From: Chaetoceros tenuissimus
Taxonomy: Eukaryota > Bacillariophyta > Thalassiosirophyceae > Chaetocerotales > Chaetocerotaceae
Reading direction: 5' to 3'
Assembly: GCA_021927905.1 (NCBI GenBank)
Contig: BLLK01000023.1
Coordinates: forward strand, 496,001-560,000
DNA length: 64,000 bases
Shown: one piece after another, positions 53,741 through 64,000 of the stretch
How the letters are laid out: each line of letters opens with the position of its first letter
Numbering within the stretch: the stretch's first letter is position 1
The notes under the pieces: generated by a model
Database searches by the model: none
Told to the model about the DNA's origin: nothing
Seen by the model: only the letters and a program-made list of their open reading frames with translations
Position numbers and translations under genes: made by a program

Positions 53741-54271
53741 CTATTGACATGTTGCAATTCCATTTCTGATATTCTTTTTGCATGTTCCAGAACAGCATGG
53801 TACAGAAGTTGCTGTGTCACAGACTGCACCAATTTCAAGGCATCTGAATTCACTACTAGGACACACTCCTGCGTTTCCTTTGAAAATGTTACATGGTCCA
53901 AATCAGCAGTTGGACATTTTGTTACATTCTGTATCAGGACTGAGGCACTCTTGAGGTGTGTTGTCATCAGAGCATACCCCAGCGTTTCCATTTCCCACCC
54001 AGGTACAATAGTCTACTTTCTGACATTGACCTTTGCTGCCAAAAGATCCACATGGAATACGTTCAGAAGGGAATGCAGATGGATTCTTGCTGCTATAGGA
54101 TGGTGTAGTCGAAGGTAAGGTCGATGGGAATATGCTTGGAGTATCAGTTGATGGAACATTTGATGGAAGAGATGAAGGATTGCCTGATGGTTTTTCACTG
54201 CTATCCGATGGAAGACCTTTGCAGCAAACCTCACCTTTACTTTTAGAAACTGAAAATAAACTTTTATCCAA
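53741..54271 (-). pseudogene. Knottin-like Cys-rich secreted protein with in-frame TGA
   Basis: The minus-strand frame reads a Ser/Pro linker (SGNPSSLPSNVPSTDTPS), a Cys module PCGSFGSKGQCQKVDYCTWV ending ECNKMSNC, then TGA at 53903-53905. Past it the same frame continues with FGPCNIFKGNAGVC, AVCDTATSVPCCSGTCKKNI and a TAG at 53741. The two Cys modules repeat the same GNAGVC pattern. The TGA falls where knottin modules usually have the second Cys of a CC pair, so it is a Cys-to-stop change or, less likely, a selenocysteine. The exon for the signal peptide is not identified; an acceptor (TTTTCAG) lies near 54256. Diatom proteins of this make-up are usually secreted. Confidence 0.6.
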
Positions 54272-54316
54272 ATCTATTTTATGTCAAAGTTTCTATATGT
54301 GTAATTATCTATTCTG

Positions 54317-55285
54317 CTACTGTTTTGTAATTAACGAGCCATCCAGCAAAAGTCTGTCTCGGAACGCCTTTGTCAAAATATGATCAGACCCTTTGCTGAC
54401 CTCTAATAAGGATAGACAGCATGATTCAAGTTTGTGTTCATGAATAATATGAAATGCATTCAATTTCATCGCAGTCTCATAAGCGAGCTGGTACATTCCA
54501 TGAATATTATGATCAATACCTTCCATCACTAAAAGAGAAATACATGTTAGAATCATTTCCAGATCACGTCCAGTTGGATTGCATTTGATATCGACCGCAC
54601 GTTCAGCCAACATGAGAGAAAGAAGTTTAAGTTGTGACCTACGACCATCGCTTGCTTTGATGATGTTCAAATCACCATTGCTGCAAATTGCACTGCATTG
54701 GCATTCAAAATTAAACTTTACATCCATATACGCCTGTCGAAAGTCTCTACTTCCATGATAAACGACATCTGAGTAGCAAGAGTACAGTTCCTCTCCAGGC
54801 TGAACATCACGCGTTGTATACATTCGCATTTTCCAACCATCAAAACCATAACCGACATTTGGACAACACGAATGGTTAAGTCGGGCTGCAATGGGATAAA
54901 GGCCATGCGAATGTTCATCCGTAGAAAAATAAACATTTGACTTTAAAATACCAAAAAGTCTCTTTTGATTTGTAGCATAAGTCCCCACGAATTGATCATG
55001 CATTTGCCAAATTCGACGTCTTTTTTCAGAATCGAATCCAAGTACATTTTGCAAATAACAGTCATCATCATGCTGACTTGTGAGTTTACCATCCTTGTAC
55101 AAATCATTGATGTTGTCAATATCTTTTCCAAACAAATATGGATCTTCCACTAGGATTAAAGTCCATTTTGGCAAGAACTTCAATGCATATGCTCCTAGAC
55201 CTGAAGCACTTTGTTTGACTTCGAAAATGTCTCCCACCAATTCGTAATGTGGTGCAATATGGTCGCCAATGTCATTGCCAAGCAT
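54317..55285 (-). CDS. SET-domain protein (SMYD-like)
   Basis: A single exon of 322 aa from the first ATG (MLGNDIGDHIAPHY). It is a lysine-methyltransferase-type SET fold: ASGLGAYALKFLPKW (N-SET), a helical insert, AARLNHSCCPNVGYGF (the NHSCxPN motif for the cofactor pocket), GEELYSCYSD (EELxxxY) and a post-SET Cys cluster FECQCSAIC. The SET core is continuous with no MYND finger, so it is closer to SET-only SMYD relatives. The C-terminal 100 residues are helical (TPR-like, LAYETAMKLNAFH). The substrate cannot be told from sequence; histone or non-histone proteins are both possible. Confidence 0.82.
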   Translation of the reverse strand: MLGNDIGDHIAPHYELVGDIFEVKQSASGLGAYALKFLPKWTLILVEDPYLFGKDIDNINDLYKDGKLTSQHDDDCYLQNVLGFDSEKRRRIWQMHDQFVGTYATNQKRLFGILKSNVYFSTDEHSHGLYPIAARLNHSCCPNVGYGFDGWKMRMYTTRDVQPGEELYSCYSDVVYHGSRDFRQAYMDVKFNFECQCSAICSNGDLNIIKASDGRRSQLKLLSLMLAERAVDIKCNPTGRDLEMILTCISLLVMEGIDHNIHGMYQLAYETAMKLNAFHIIHEHKLESCCLSLLEVSKGSDHILTKAFRDRLLLDGSLITKQ

Positions 55286-56993
55286 TTCATAACGCAAGTT
55301 TCAAGAAGGCAATGTATAAATGATAAATATAAAGACCAATACTTCATCTTGCTTGGCTTGGAAGCATGAGCGTGACTGTCGTAGGAGAGGGTCTATATCT
55401 AGTATAACAAATGTGATGTTGCAGTCATCACTATTGGTCCGCACTGCAGCCATACTGCTACAGTGCATGGAAACTGCATGCAGAAAGACATGTACCAGTA
55501 CAACAATAGTACAATAGTCTTTTCCCTACAATATTGTGTTCTTCTTCTTCTTGCCAACTGTCCAATTTAGAACCAACCAGTGGCTCTTACATTCCATTTC
55601 CTCTCCAGTATAGCATTCCTGATACTCTCCATGCTTTTCAATTTTCTTTGTGAGATGCAGTAGAGTGGAAATTAGACTATGTACATGAGGAATGGAAACA
55701 ACACACAGCACATAAAGACAACATTTACACATGTTTTCGAGTGAAGGTGGGCTGCTGCGCTGCTGGCTGCTAGCTGCAAGCGCTGCTCTCGGCTCGGCAA
55801 AATGGCAATAGCCTTTATGATGGTAGATTGTATCTAATGGCAAGGTCAACCTGCCATTAGTAATCTGCGATCAATGCTTCTTTTGTTGTTTTCATCTCAT
55901 AACCTCTATTTAAAAACTAATACATTGCACATTCGTATTTTGGCTAAACTCAAAATCCTTTCAGAACGCACACTCATCAAGCAAAATTGAATCGTATTTA
56001 TTCTTTTTGAACCCTTTCAGCAATATTCAAAGCCTGATTCCCATACGAAATGTATTGATTGTTATGTCTGTATGGTTGTTTGAATCGATTGCATTTCAAT
56101 CAATGTTGATGTTGTGTACGTATGTACGTGGTCTTGTATATGAACAATTCCCGTTTGAGTCCCAGAAACAAAAATTAGGTGTTTTTCGATCAAAATCTGA
56201 ACAAACAAAGCCCTCTGAATTTTTGCTATGATTTTTCCCAATATCAGCGGAAAACAGTCTAATAGATAGGTATTTTACTTTAAGTGTACATATTGCCCAG
56301 CTCTCAATCAATTCAATTTTTTATCGACCCAGTGATGTGGTTCATACCACACATGTACGTACAGGGGTTAAGTAAGCGGTCAACACTCGTCGCTTCGCTC
56401 CTCCCGTTGACCTTGACTAAATAGCTATTCATCTCAAATTTTTTGAATTTTCATTTGCTGCCTTCCGAATCCATCAAATGCATTCCAATCATAATGAATA
56501 AAACCAGTAAGCAGTAGCAGTATTCATTTTTTATTCATACTTTATCCCCTCAACATCACTATCTCTTAGTAGTCAAACGCTTGGGAATTTAGAGAACAAT
56601 TATAAAATATCTACTTTTGGTGAATAAAAAATCTTTTGGGAAGCTAAACAGTTTATAAATGTCCAGTCATAACTCATATATGTCAGGTCATAGCTCGAAT
56701 ATTCATTTTTCAAAAGAAGAAAATTCTGAAAATATCACATTTTCATATCGACACACTACTCTTACTATGTGCTTGTTTAGTACAGTCAAATCTCCTGGGT
56801 AGTTTCGGAGAACCTCGAATCGTATCAAAGTGGGAACTGTCTGAAAACATCACTTTTTCACATCAACACATTACCTTTACTACTAGTACCACTCACGCTT
56901 GAGCCGAGCCAAATTTCTTGAACAGTTTCATAATGTCATAACTTCCCAGGCCTAGATCTATTCGCACTTTATAATCTGTTGCCAAATAGTAAA
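55286..56993. other. Long intergenic region
   Basis: About 1.7 kb without a supported gene. Short frames at 55526-55849 and 56007-56311 lack coding composition. An inverted pair GGTCAAC / GTTGACC flanks a CGTCGCTTCGCTCC patch at 56378-56412. A diverged direct repeat lies at 56725-56940. Confidence 0.4.
56725..56940 (+). repeat. Imperfect direct repeat, about 115 bp, two units
   Basis: TCTGAAAATATCACATTTTC..ACACACTACTCTTACTA at 56725 is echoed by TCTGAAAACATCACTTTTTC..ACACATTACCTTTACTA at 56841. Each is followed by a CAAAT(C/T)TC.TG..AGTTTC stretch. It lies just before the secreted-protein gene. Confidence 0.6.
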
Positions 56994-58199
56994 ATGAAAT
57001 CTTTCAAGCGGCTTTTAGCAATTCACGTATTATTATTTTCTCTAGAAATATCTATTGCAGCAAAGTCAAGCCTTAGAAATACACTTGACGAGGAGAATAA
57101 TGTAGATAATACTCACCAACTTTGGAAGAATCTTGATGCGAAAGGAGAACACTCTTCCACTAACCATCGAAACATGAGGCTTGCAAATGAACACAATATA
57201 TTCTCTCCTGAAAACAATGACAGTAATATGGAAACTGAACCTCAGTACAAGGAAGGTATGTATTAACACATCATCTCTGCTAAAAAAAGGAGTTCCCTTT
57301 TCGTATCTAATCTGACAAATTATTCTTTCTGCTTCTTAGAATCATTTGATAATAGCAAAGGTAAGTTCTTCGTCTTATATCTTTTCTACTTCAATTATTT
57401 TCAGTTGCTGAACCCAATCTTGTCGTTGGAAAAAGGTCTATGCCCTATCTGCTCTGAAACAGGAAAAGAATGCCGTGGAACCTGTATCACAACTGGAAAT
57501 CCAGCAAACATAGGTTGTTTTGAATGTATTGGTTACATTTTAGAGGACTCAGGCGATGATCTATTCACCTGTGAAACTCCAAGTGGAATGCACTACGTGG
57601 TGAAATCTGTAGATAAAGAATTTATCGATAACAACTTTGGTGGAAATGGAGAGCATAGGTCTGGAGAAGTTCATCTTATATTTGATGCTGCAGATATAAC
57701 CATTGACGACACGACAGGTGAAATCGTTTCCAGTTGTCCTCCTGGACTTTGGAATCCACCTAGACATATGAAGAAGAAGATAAACAAGTGCGAGGCAAAG
57801 ACTTGTGAAATCGACCCAAATTTGAGTTCTCCTCCTCCTGTACTTTCAGCAAGACCATCCAGTTTACCGACCTTAAAGCCATCTAGCTCCCCATCAAGCT
57901 CAGCGACCTTTAATCCATCTTTGACTCCAACAAATATCCCAACCAACATTCCGACTCCCCCCACAGTTGAATCCTATTGTTCTAAATTTTCAAGAAGTCA
58001 AAGACGTTGTAAGAGAGAGATGGGATGTTCATTCAATAATTTCAACAAGACTTGTATCATTGCCCCAACAACTGCTGAGTGTGCAAGTTTCAACAACATG
58101 ACAGATGTTATCCTTCTCAGTCATAAAAAGAAAGCATGCAAAAGGTCGGGATGCTCTTTCAATTTGATAACTCGTAAATGCTCTGGGTTTTACGACTAA
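56994..58199 (+). CDS. Secreted Cys-rich protein with Ser/Pro linker, multi-exon
   Basis: Exon 1 (56994-57255) begins with a signal peptide MKSFKRLLAIHVLLFSLEIS. A 21-nt exon (57340-57360) and a main exon (57405-58199) follow. The main exon carries LCPICSETGKECRGTCITTG and CFECIGYILEDSGDDLFTC. Next is a linker SARPSSLPTLKPSSSPSSSA, then two copies of a small Cys module (FSRSQRRCKREMGCSFNNFN and KKKACKRSGCSFNLITRKC). The strict joins give a frame one base off at the start of the main exon. Either the A-run near 57432 (GGAAAAAGG) has one base too many, or an exon edge is mis-set. The gene is probably real and secreted or wall-linked; the exact 5' structure is uncertain. Function unknown. Confidence 0.6.
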
Positions 58200-59115
58200 A
58201 TATTCTTTTCCAATCTTTATGAACTTCATATTTCACTTAGTATTAAACATAATGATACAATTGGCTCTCGTGGCAACGTCTCTAGCTGCATATGTGTTGG
58301 ATGGTCTTTGGCTAAATTTATTTGAAGTACGTCAATCAACTTCCCGTGACTGGCTAAATTTATCGGAATGTCTACGACTTTTGGCGATGCTTTCGGAATG
58401 CAAATTTTGAAAGTTTTGTTTAAGCCTCATGCGTTTTGATAAGACAACTAGACTTGTGGAACCGTGGATTTTACTATTCTTGTATGTTCAGCGAACTGAT
58501 AAGACTCCAACGCATGCGTTGAGGTTATGCTGGTGAATATTTCACTGATCTTCGTCGATTTATTTAGATATTTGCAAATTTGCTCGTCATAATTTTCTTA
58601 CTTCTAAGTTTATAATTTCAGAATTCACATTTCTGTATCACTCTACATTTACTATTCATTAATACTCATCGCAGTAGTACTAGCTCCTCTAGTTACTACT
58701 CCTCCGGTCTCTCATCAAGTCTATCTTCTTCTGACTAGTCAAGCAGCGCATCGTCAAGTTCAATCGCAGTTCCTAGAAGCTTCTGATTTGTTAATAGCGC
58801 CCACAACACTCTCAAGCTCGGAACTGAGAACCTTTGTATCTGCATCCAAGTTCTGCATCGGTCTACGCAATTTACAAAGCTAGATAGTTTACTTCTTACC
58901 AAGTAAGTATACATACGATTGATAGAACTGAGTTTAGCTTTAAGTTAAACTAGCGAGAGGTCCATATTTCTGTATGGTTGCTGACCTTGTTCAAGAAAAG
59001 ATTAACAATTCCTCTTGCAAACGATCTTCTAACTTCTGATTGCTTCCGCTTCCTCAGCCAACACAGAAGAACTATCGCGTGTCATACTGGACAGCTTCTT
59101 TAACTCTATTCCATC
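58200..59115. other. Non-coding region, likely containing the 5' LTR and leader of the copia element
   Basis: No host gene was seen. The left long terminal repeat of the element below should lie in here, but without its partner (beyond the window) the ends cannot be fixed. Pyrimidine-rich stretches at 58690-58760 are compatible with an LTR/leader. Confidence 0.4.
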
Positions 59116-62100
59116 ATGAGTGATAAAGGAGCCCAAGCGAAAGGCACATCTCAGGAGAAAACTTCTGAGAATCCGCGTACACCTGCTTCAAAAGTACCTC
59201 CTCCTCCAATTACACCTCATCCGTCATCTTCTCCAACTGTAACTATGCCTGATACACCTAAGATGGGAACCGTAGTAGAGAGCTACCCAGGAAAGGCCGA
59301 CTGGTCCTATATGAGTGGTGGCAAACCCAATGCAACTTGGACAAGCTTCGTCAAAGAAGTTGAAAACGATAGTCAACTAAGAACCTTAGATAATGCCCAC
59401 AAGGCAAAGAACAAGAAGACTCTCGAGGAGCCTCTGCCAGAGTCTCAGCACTACAAGAAAGGCGTCGCCATGCATACCTTTTCCAAGGAACTCTTCGAGC
59501 ACTTCCAGAGAGTAGGATTGGATACCATCACCTACCTACCTGATCTCTCCGTAGATCTAAAGTCCGTTACTAACTCTGTCTCCATGCACAGTGTTGTGTC
59601 AGCATACCCCCGTTTTGGTACCTTCAAGGAAAGAGCTCTTCAAGTAGCTTGCTTCTATGCTGAGAATCATTTTGATAAAATGGATAAGGATAACTCTGAA
59701 TCGGCGAAAGCCATCTTCTTTAAGTCCATTGACAGCTCCTCCAAGGAAGCTTTCAGTCATCTTATCGAGCCAAAGGACTGCTTCGCCGTTGTTTGGATCC
59801 ACTTTCTTTCCACTGCGATCATTCTGAATGAAGATACCATCTTGAGTCGCAGAACCATCATCACTGGTGCCGATCCTAAGGCTTATGAGCATGAAAACAT
59901 CTCAAAGCTATGTCAAGCTATGCAGCCCCATGTCAAAGCTTTGGTCAATGTTGGTCGTTATGAAAGTTCCGTTTCTGTCAAGTTTTTGCAAGCGCTGATC
60001 AATAAAACCACTCCAAACAAAACATTTGAACTTGCAATTGGTCTCAAGTTAGAGGAACTCGAGAAAGAAACTCAACCTCTTGCGTATCTTCAGCCGTACG
60101 AGCAAAATCTTGCGCTTCAGAAGAAACAGTTGGATCCACTATCCCTTCTTACTTTTGTTGAGGGCAAGTTTCTAAGTTTGTACAATGCTACCCCTTGTCT
60201 TTGGCAGCCTGCTACCGGCAAGACTGATCCATTGAAAGCTCTTCTTGCTCAGCCCACCGGTCTTGAAGACAAGAGCTTTGCTCAATTGATTCTACTGGCT
60301 CTCAAGCAATCTAACAAAGACGGTGAGGGAGGGGTCTGTTTCAATTGTGGAGCTTCGGATCATTGGGCCGCTGACTGTCCAAAGAAGAAGCAGTCAGGCA
60401 AGAATTCAAAGCGTGGAAAGAAAGGCAATGGTGGCAATAGTAATCAGCGTGATAATCAGAAAGGAAAGAAGACTGGTTGGAAATATCAACGTCCTTCGGA
60501 TGTATCCAAGCCTCTTCAGCGTAATGGAAAGACTTTCTTTTGGTGTGAGAAGTGCAGTCGATTCTCTACGACTCATGGCACTGCTCAGCATGGTAACAAG
60601 TCGGATTCTAGTTCATCGGATTCCTCTTCTCAGAAGATTACCTATGCTGCTGCTCTTGATCCATCCCTTTGGCTTGCTGCAGATATCAATTCCATTGTTA
60701 CTCCTTCAGTCCCTGTCATTGGTTGGGTTGTTCCATTCTTTGCAGCGGTATCTCTTGGTCTTTTCATTCTTGGTCGCAATCGTTTGGGTCTCTTTGCAAC
60801 TCTGTTCCAGAATCTATTGCTTAGTGGTTCCATCATTGCTTCCAATGCTTCTGGTCTCTTTCAAGTTGCTCTACAATCTACTGCTTTTGTTGCTGATCCA
60901 ATGACTCTAGCTTTCCAAGTTCTAAAGTCATTGTGGATTCTAGACCCATGCTTCTTCATTGCTCCAGCGTTGTGGATTGGTACAGTCATCTTCTTGCTCT
61001 TCCGTAAGCGTCGTTACTCCAAATCTTGGAGCAACCAATGCTCTGCCTCTTCTGGTCGAAAGTACAGCCGCTCCTACCGTCGTCGTCTGCAGCAGTTCAC
61101 TAAGAAGCAGAAGCTTCGCTTCCATCGCTTGCTCCAACGTTGTCTTCTAGGTGATACCATTCCACCAAAGAAACAAGTTAAAGGGAGATTTCGCCGTATG
61201 AATCGCAAAGGGAGGAATCCTAACTTTTGTTCTTTGGATGCTCGTCGTGCAAGACAGCGTTGGCTCCGCAGATACAATGCTGCACAGTTTGTCATTCAAA
61301 ATCAACACTGTGGTGGAGGTCGTTCTCATCGCCGTGTCTTTGATATATTTGTCAGCACTCGTCCTGTTCACACTCGCCGTAGTTGCCAGAGTAGCTATCA
61401 TGTCCATAGTCCAGTCACTCGCTTGACTGGTTCTCAGCGTGCTTTGTTGCTTCCATCATTCTCTTCCTTCTTCAATGCTTTTGGTAACACTCCGCCACTA
61501 GCCAACTCATTTCCAGTGATTTGGGACAGTGGTGCATCTTGTTGTGTCTCCAATAACCGAGATGACTTTGTTTCATTCAGCTCCGATGTAGGAAAGATTA
61601 TAACCAGTAAGAGTCTTTGTGGCTTGAACTCTTCTGGTCGATACGAAGTTGAGGGCGAAGGGTATGTTGTGTGGTATGTTCCAGCGGTGGATGGAACTCT
61701 CCGTTCCCTCAAGCTTCCGTGTGCTTTCATTCCGAAGTCGGAGGTCCGTCTCTTGTCAACTCAAGTCCTTTGGAATGAGCTACAAGAGTCCTTCATCATC
61801 AAGAAGGATGGCTTGCTTGAAGGAAAACAAGGTGATCCATTGCGAAAAGCAGTAGCTGTTCCCTGTCACAGAATTTCCAATCTTCTAGTGACCATGTGTA
61901 CCAATGAGGGAGCGAATCCTTCTCAGAAGCCTTCTTCCTCCAAGTCTGTAAATTTTTCGCCGGCTCCTCCAGCCGCTCCAGATCCTGAGTCTTCTCCAGT
62001 ACCTGATCCTAGTTCCATTCTAGCAGCCTTTGGACCTCCTACCAGTGAGTCCAATGCAAATCTAAGTGAAGCTCAGAAGTGTCTGCTCCGTTGGCATTAC

Positions 62101-64000
62101 CGTCTTGGTCACGTTGGTTTTGATCGTGTGAAGTTTCTTTTGGGATCTGGTGTTCTAGCTGTTTCTGAATCTGCTAAGCGTCTTCATCGAGCTGCTAGTT
62201 CCTCTTCTCTTGAATTGCCAAAGTGTAGAGCTTGTCTCCATGCAAAGCAACGAGTCCGTTCTCCACCTAAGCGTTCTAAGGGCAAAGTTACCGATCATCC
62301 AGGTGTCTTAAAGCAAGACAATCTCCTTCCTGGTCAAGCAATCTCTGTAGATCACATGATCTGTTCTCAACCCGGCCGTCGTTTCAACACCCGTGGAAAA
62401 GAATCTGACAAGTCCAAATTCAAGGGAGCCTGTGTCTTCGTTGATCATGCATCCGCCTACATTGATGTTCAATTTCAATCTGTCTTGACCTCACATGCAA
62501 CGCTTGAGTCCAAGGCAAACTTTGAAGCTATTTGTCGCGATGTAGGAGTCGTCCCTCAGAAGTATGTAATGGATAATGCCAAGTATTTTACGAGCAAGGA
62601 ATTTACTGCACACATGAGTGATTTCCGCCAGATCCAAGCTTTTGCAGGAGTAGGTGCCCATCATCAGAATGCAATAGCTGAACGTTCTATTCAGACTATC
62701 ACCTCCATTGCTCGCGCTATGATGATCCATGCTGCTTTGCATTGGCCTGAAGTCGCTGATTCTTCCCTCTGGCCCATGGCTATCAAGCAAGCAACTTGGC
62801 TCTGGAATCATATGCCGAACCCTTCCACTGGTCTTTCTCCTGCTGACATCTTCACTAGATCCAGATATCCACTTGAGAAGCTTCATGATGTTCATGTCTT
62901 CGGCTGCCCAGCTTATGTCCTTGAAAAGACCCTTGCCGATGGTAAGAAGTTACCCCGTTGGAAGCCAAGATCCACCCAGTGTATCTACCTTGGACGTGCT
63001 GATGAGTATGCCAGTTCTGTTTACAGTCTTCTGAACTTGCAATCTGGGTCCATCACACCTCAGTACCATGTTGTAATGGACGATTGGTTCGCTACAGTTT
63101 CTTCTTCTGCAGCTGCTCTTCCTGATTTCAATTCGCCAGAGTGGATTGAAATGTTTGGCAAGTCTGAACTTCAGTATTTTGGGGATGATGAACTAGATAC
63201 CTCAGCTGTTTCTGCTCTTAATGATTCCATCGTTGAAGCTCGTCATCGTGAAGCAACTACTTCAGCAATCCTTGAGCGATTTGCATCAGCAAAGCCTAGA
63301 ACTCCACTGATTTCCTCTACTGATGAGCCTACTTCATCTCCTTCTGGTCTGCCTCCAATGCCTACTTCCGTCGGTTCTCCTGCTGCTTCCAACAGTTCTC
63401 CAGCACCAACATCGTCCTTAAGGGAGAATTCTGCTGATACTGATGGTGGAAAGTCCTCTGTTGCTGTGGGATCATCTGATGGATCTGCCGATGCTGCGAG
63501 TTTCGAACCCAATGTCCGTTTCGAATCGGACATTTCTCCAAAAAGTGCAAATACCGAAGCAAAGTCTCCTCATCTTGCAGGAAATTCTTCATCACCTTCG
63601 AGTCTCGAACCCAAGCCTTCCAAGCCTCCAGTTCTTCCATCCAAGGTATCCAAGCAATCCTCTAGTGATCCTCCTTCAGCTCTGCGCCGTTCCAATCGTC
63701 GTAGCAAGCAACCTGAGCGTATGAACATCCAGTCAACTTATGGAAAATCATACTACACCTCTTTGATTCCTTCTCCAATCCACTTTCATCATCTCTTTGC
63801 TGCTTATGGTGTTCCATGCATCGATGACTCTCCTAGTCTCTCTAATGGTGGTATCTTCGTCTCTAAGAAGAACAAAGACCCTGATTTGTTCTCTTATCAT
63901 GAAGCAATGCGTCATCCTGACCGTGAGCAATGGATTAAATCTGCTGTGAAAGAGATTGAAGAGTTGGAAAGCCATGGTGTTTGGGAGGAAGTCCCTCTTT
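59116..64000 (+). mobile_element. Ty1/copia (CoDi-like) retroelement, 5' part, looks whole as far as seen
   Basis: A single open frame of more than 1600 codons starts at the ATG at 59116 and runs off the window. Parts in order: Gag with a CCHC knuckle (about 60340) and a second Cys/His cluster (about 60545); a hydrophobic stretch with several membrane-span-like helices (about 60680-61010); aspartic protease (about 61520); GAG-pre-integrase (about 62090); integrase core (62330-62830); and the first residues of the reverse transcriptase (from about 63920). The integrase-before-RT order defines copia. Open and unbroken to the edge, so probably young. Confidence 0.88.

Noticed and set aside
58436-58930. 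Exact limits for the left LTR of the copia element
   Set aside because: The right LTR lies outside the window, so no pair can be aligned; any boundary would be a guess.
1-64000. tRNA, rRNA, CRISPR or bacterial operon features
   Set aside because: No GGTTCGAATCC-type arm in a cloverleaf context, no rRNA-like sequence and no regular spacer array were seen; spliced genes show the DNA is eukaryotic.

Overview
The window looks like nuclear DNA of a diatom, possibly a Chaetoceros-like centric; the genus is inferred from the style of the gene families, not shown. The evidence is AT-rich DNA, many GT..AG introns of about 65-130 nt (one reaches about 270 nt), secreted Cys-rich proteins with PSxxPS-type linkers, ankyrin/F-box-like proteins, a CoDi-type Ty1/copia element and a DIRS-type element. 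No tRNA or rRNA gene was seen. Most genes were resolved here by joining exons across GT/AG sites so that the reading frame and the family motifs agree.

Layout. 0-9.3 kb: an Alba-like protein, a CNOT4/NOT4 ubiquitin ligase, a frameshifted ankyrin gene, a zinc-ribbon low-complexity protein and an F-box-like/ankyrin protein. 9.5-28.6 kb: a dispersed tandem array of one unrecognised 400-500 aa family. It has five copies (two intact, three frame-interrupted) plus a 3' fragment. Embedded in it are a broken sugar-1,4-lactone oxidase and an intact ERCC6L2-like SNF2 ATPase. 24.7-30.6 kb: a coding minisatellite, a secreted protein broken by an 11-bp duplication, two gene remnants (one SKP1-like) and a structured inverted repeat. 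30.6-33 kb: a Crypton-like tyrosine recombinase gene. 33.3-35.1 kb: a pyruvate kinase with a likely organelle-targeting leader. 35-38 kb: two non-autonomous inverted-repeat elements with internal tandem arrays.

38.3-52 kb: paired paralogues. These are two small secreted proteins, two multi-span membrane proteins, and three single-span RING proteins split by a whole-looking DIRS-type element with split direct repeats. Two of the membrane-protein promoters and one RING promoter share a 17-base element at nearly the same distance from the start codon. 52-58.2 kb: a DCN1-like neddylation factor, a knottin-like secreted protein with a TGA at a Cys position, a SET-domain protein and another secreted Cys-rich protein. 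58.2-64 kb: the 5' part of a whole-looking Ty1/copia element that runs off the window.

Several genes form a ubiquitin/NEDD8 theme (CNOT4, three RING proteins, an F-box-like protein, a SKP1 remnant, DCUN1D), but they are not arranged as one operon-like unit. Frame interruptions cluster at 5-25 kb. Raw-read checks would be needed to separate real decay from residual assembly indels.
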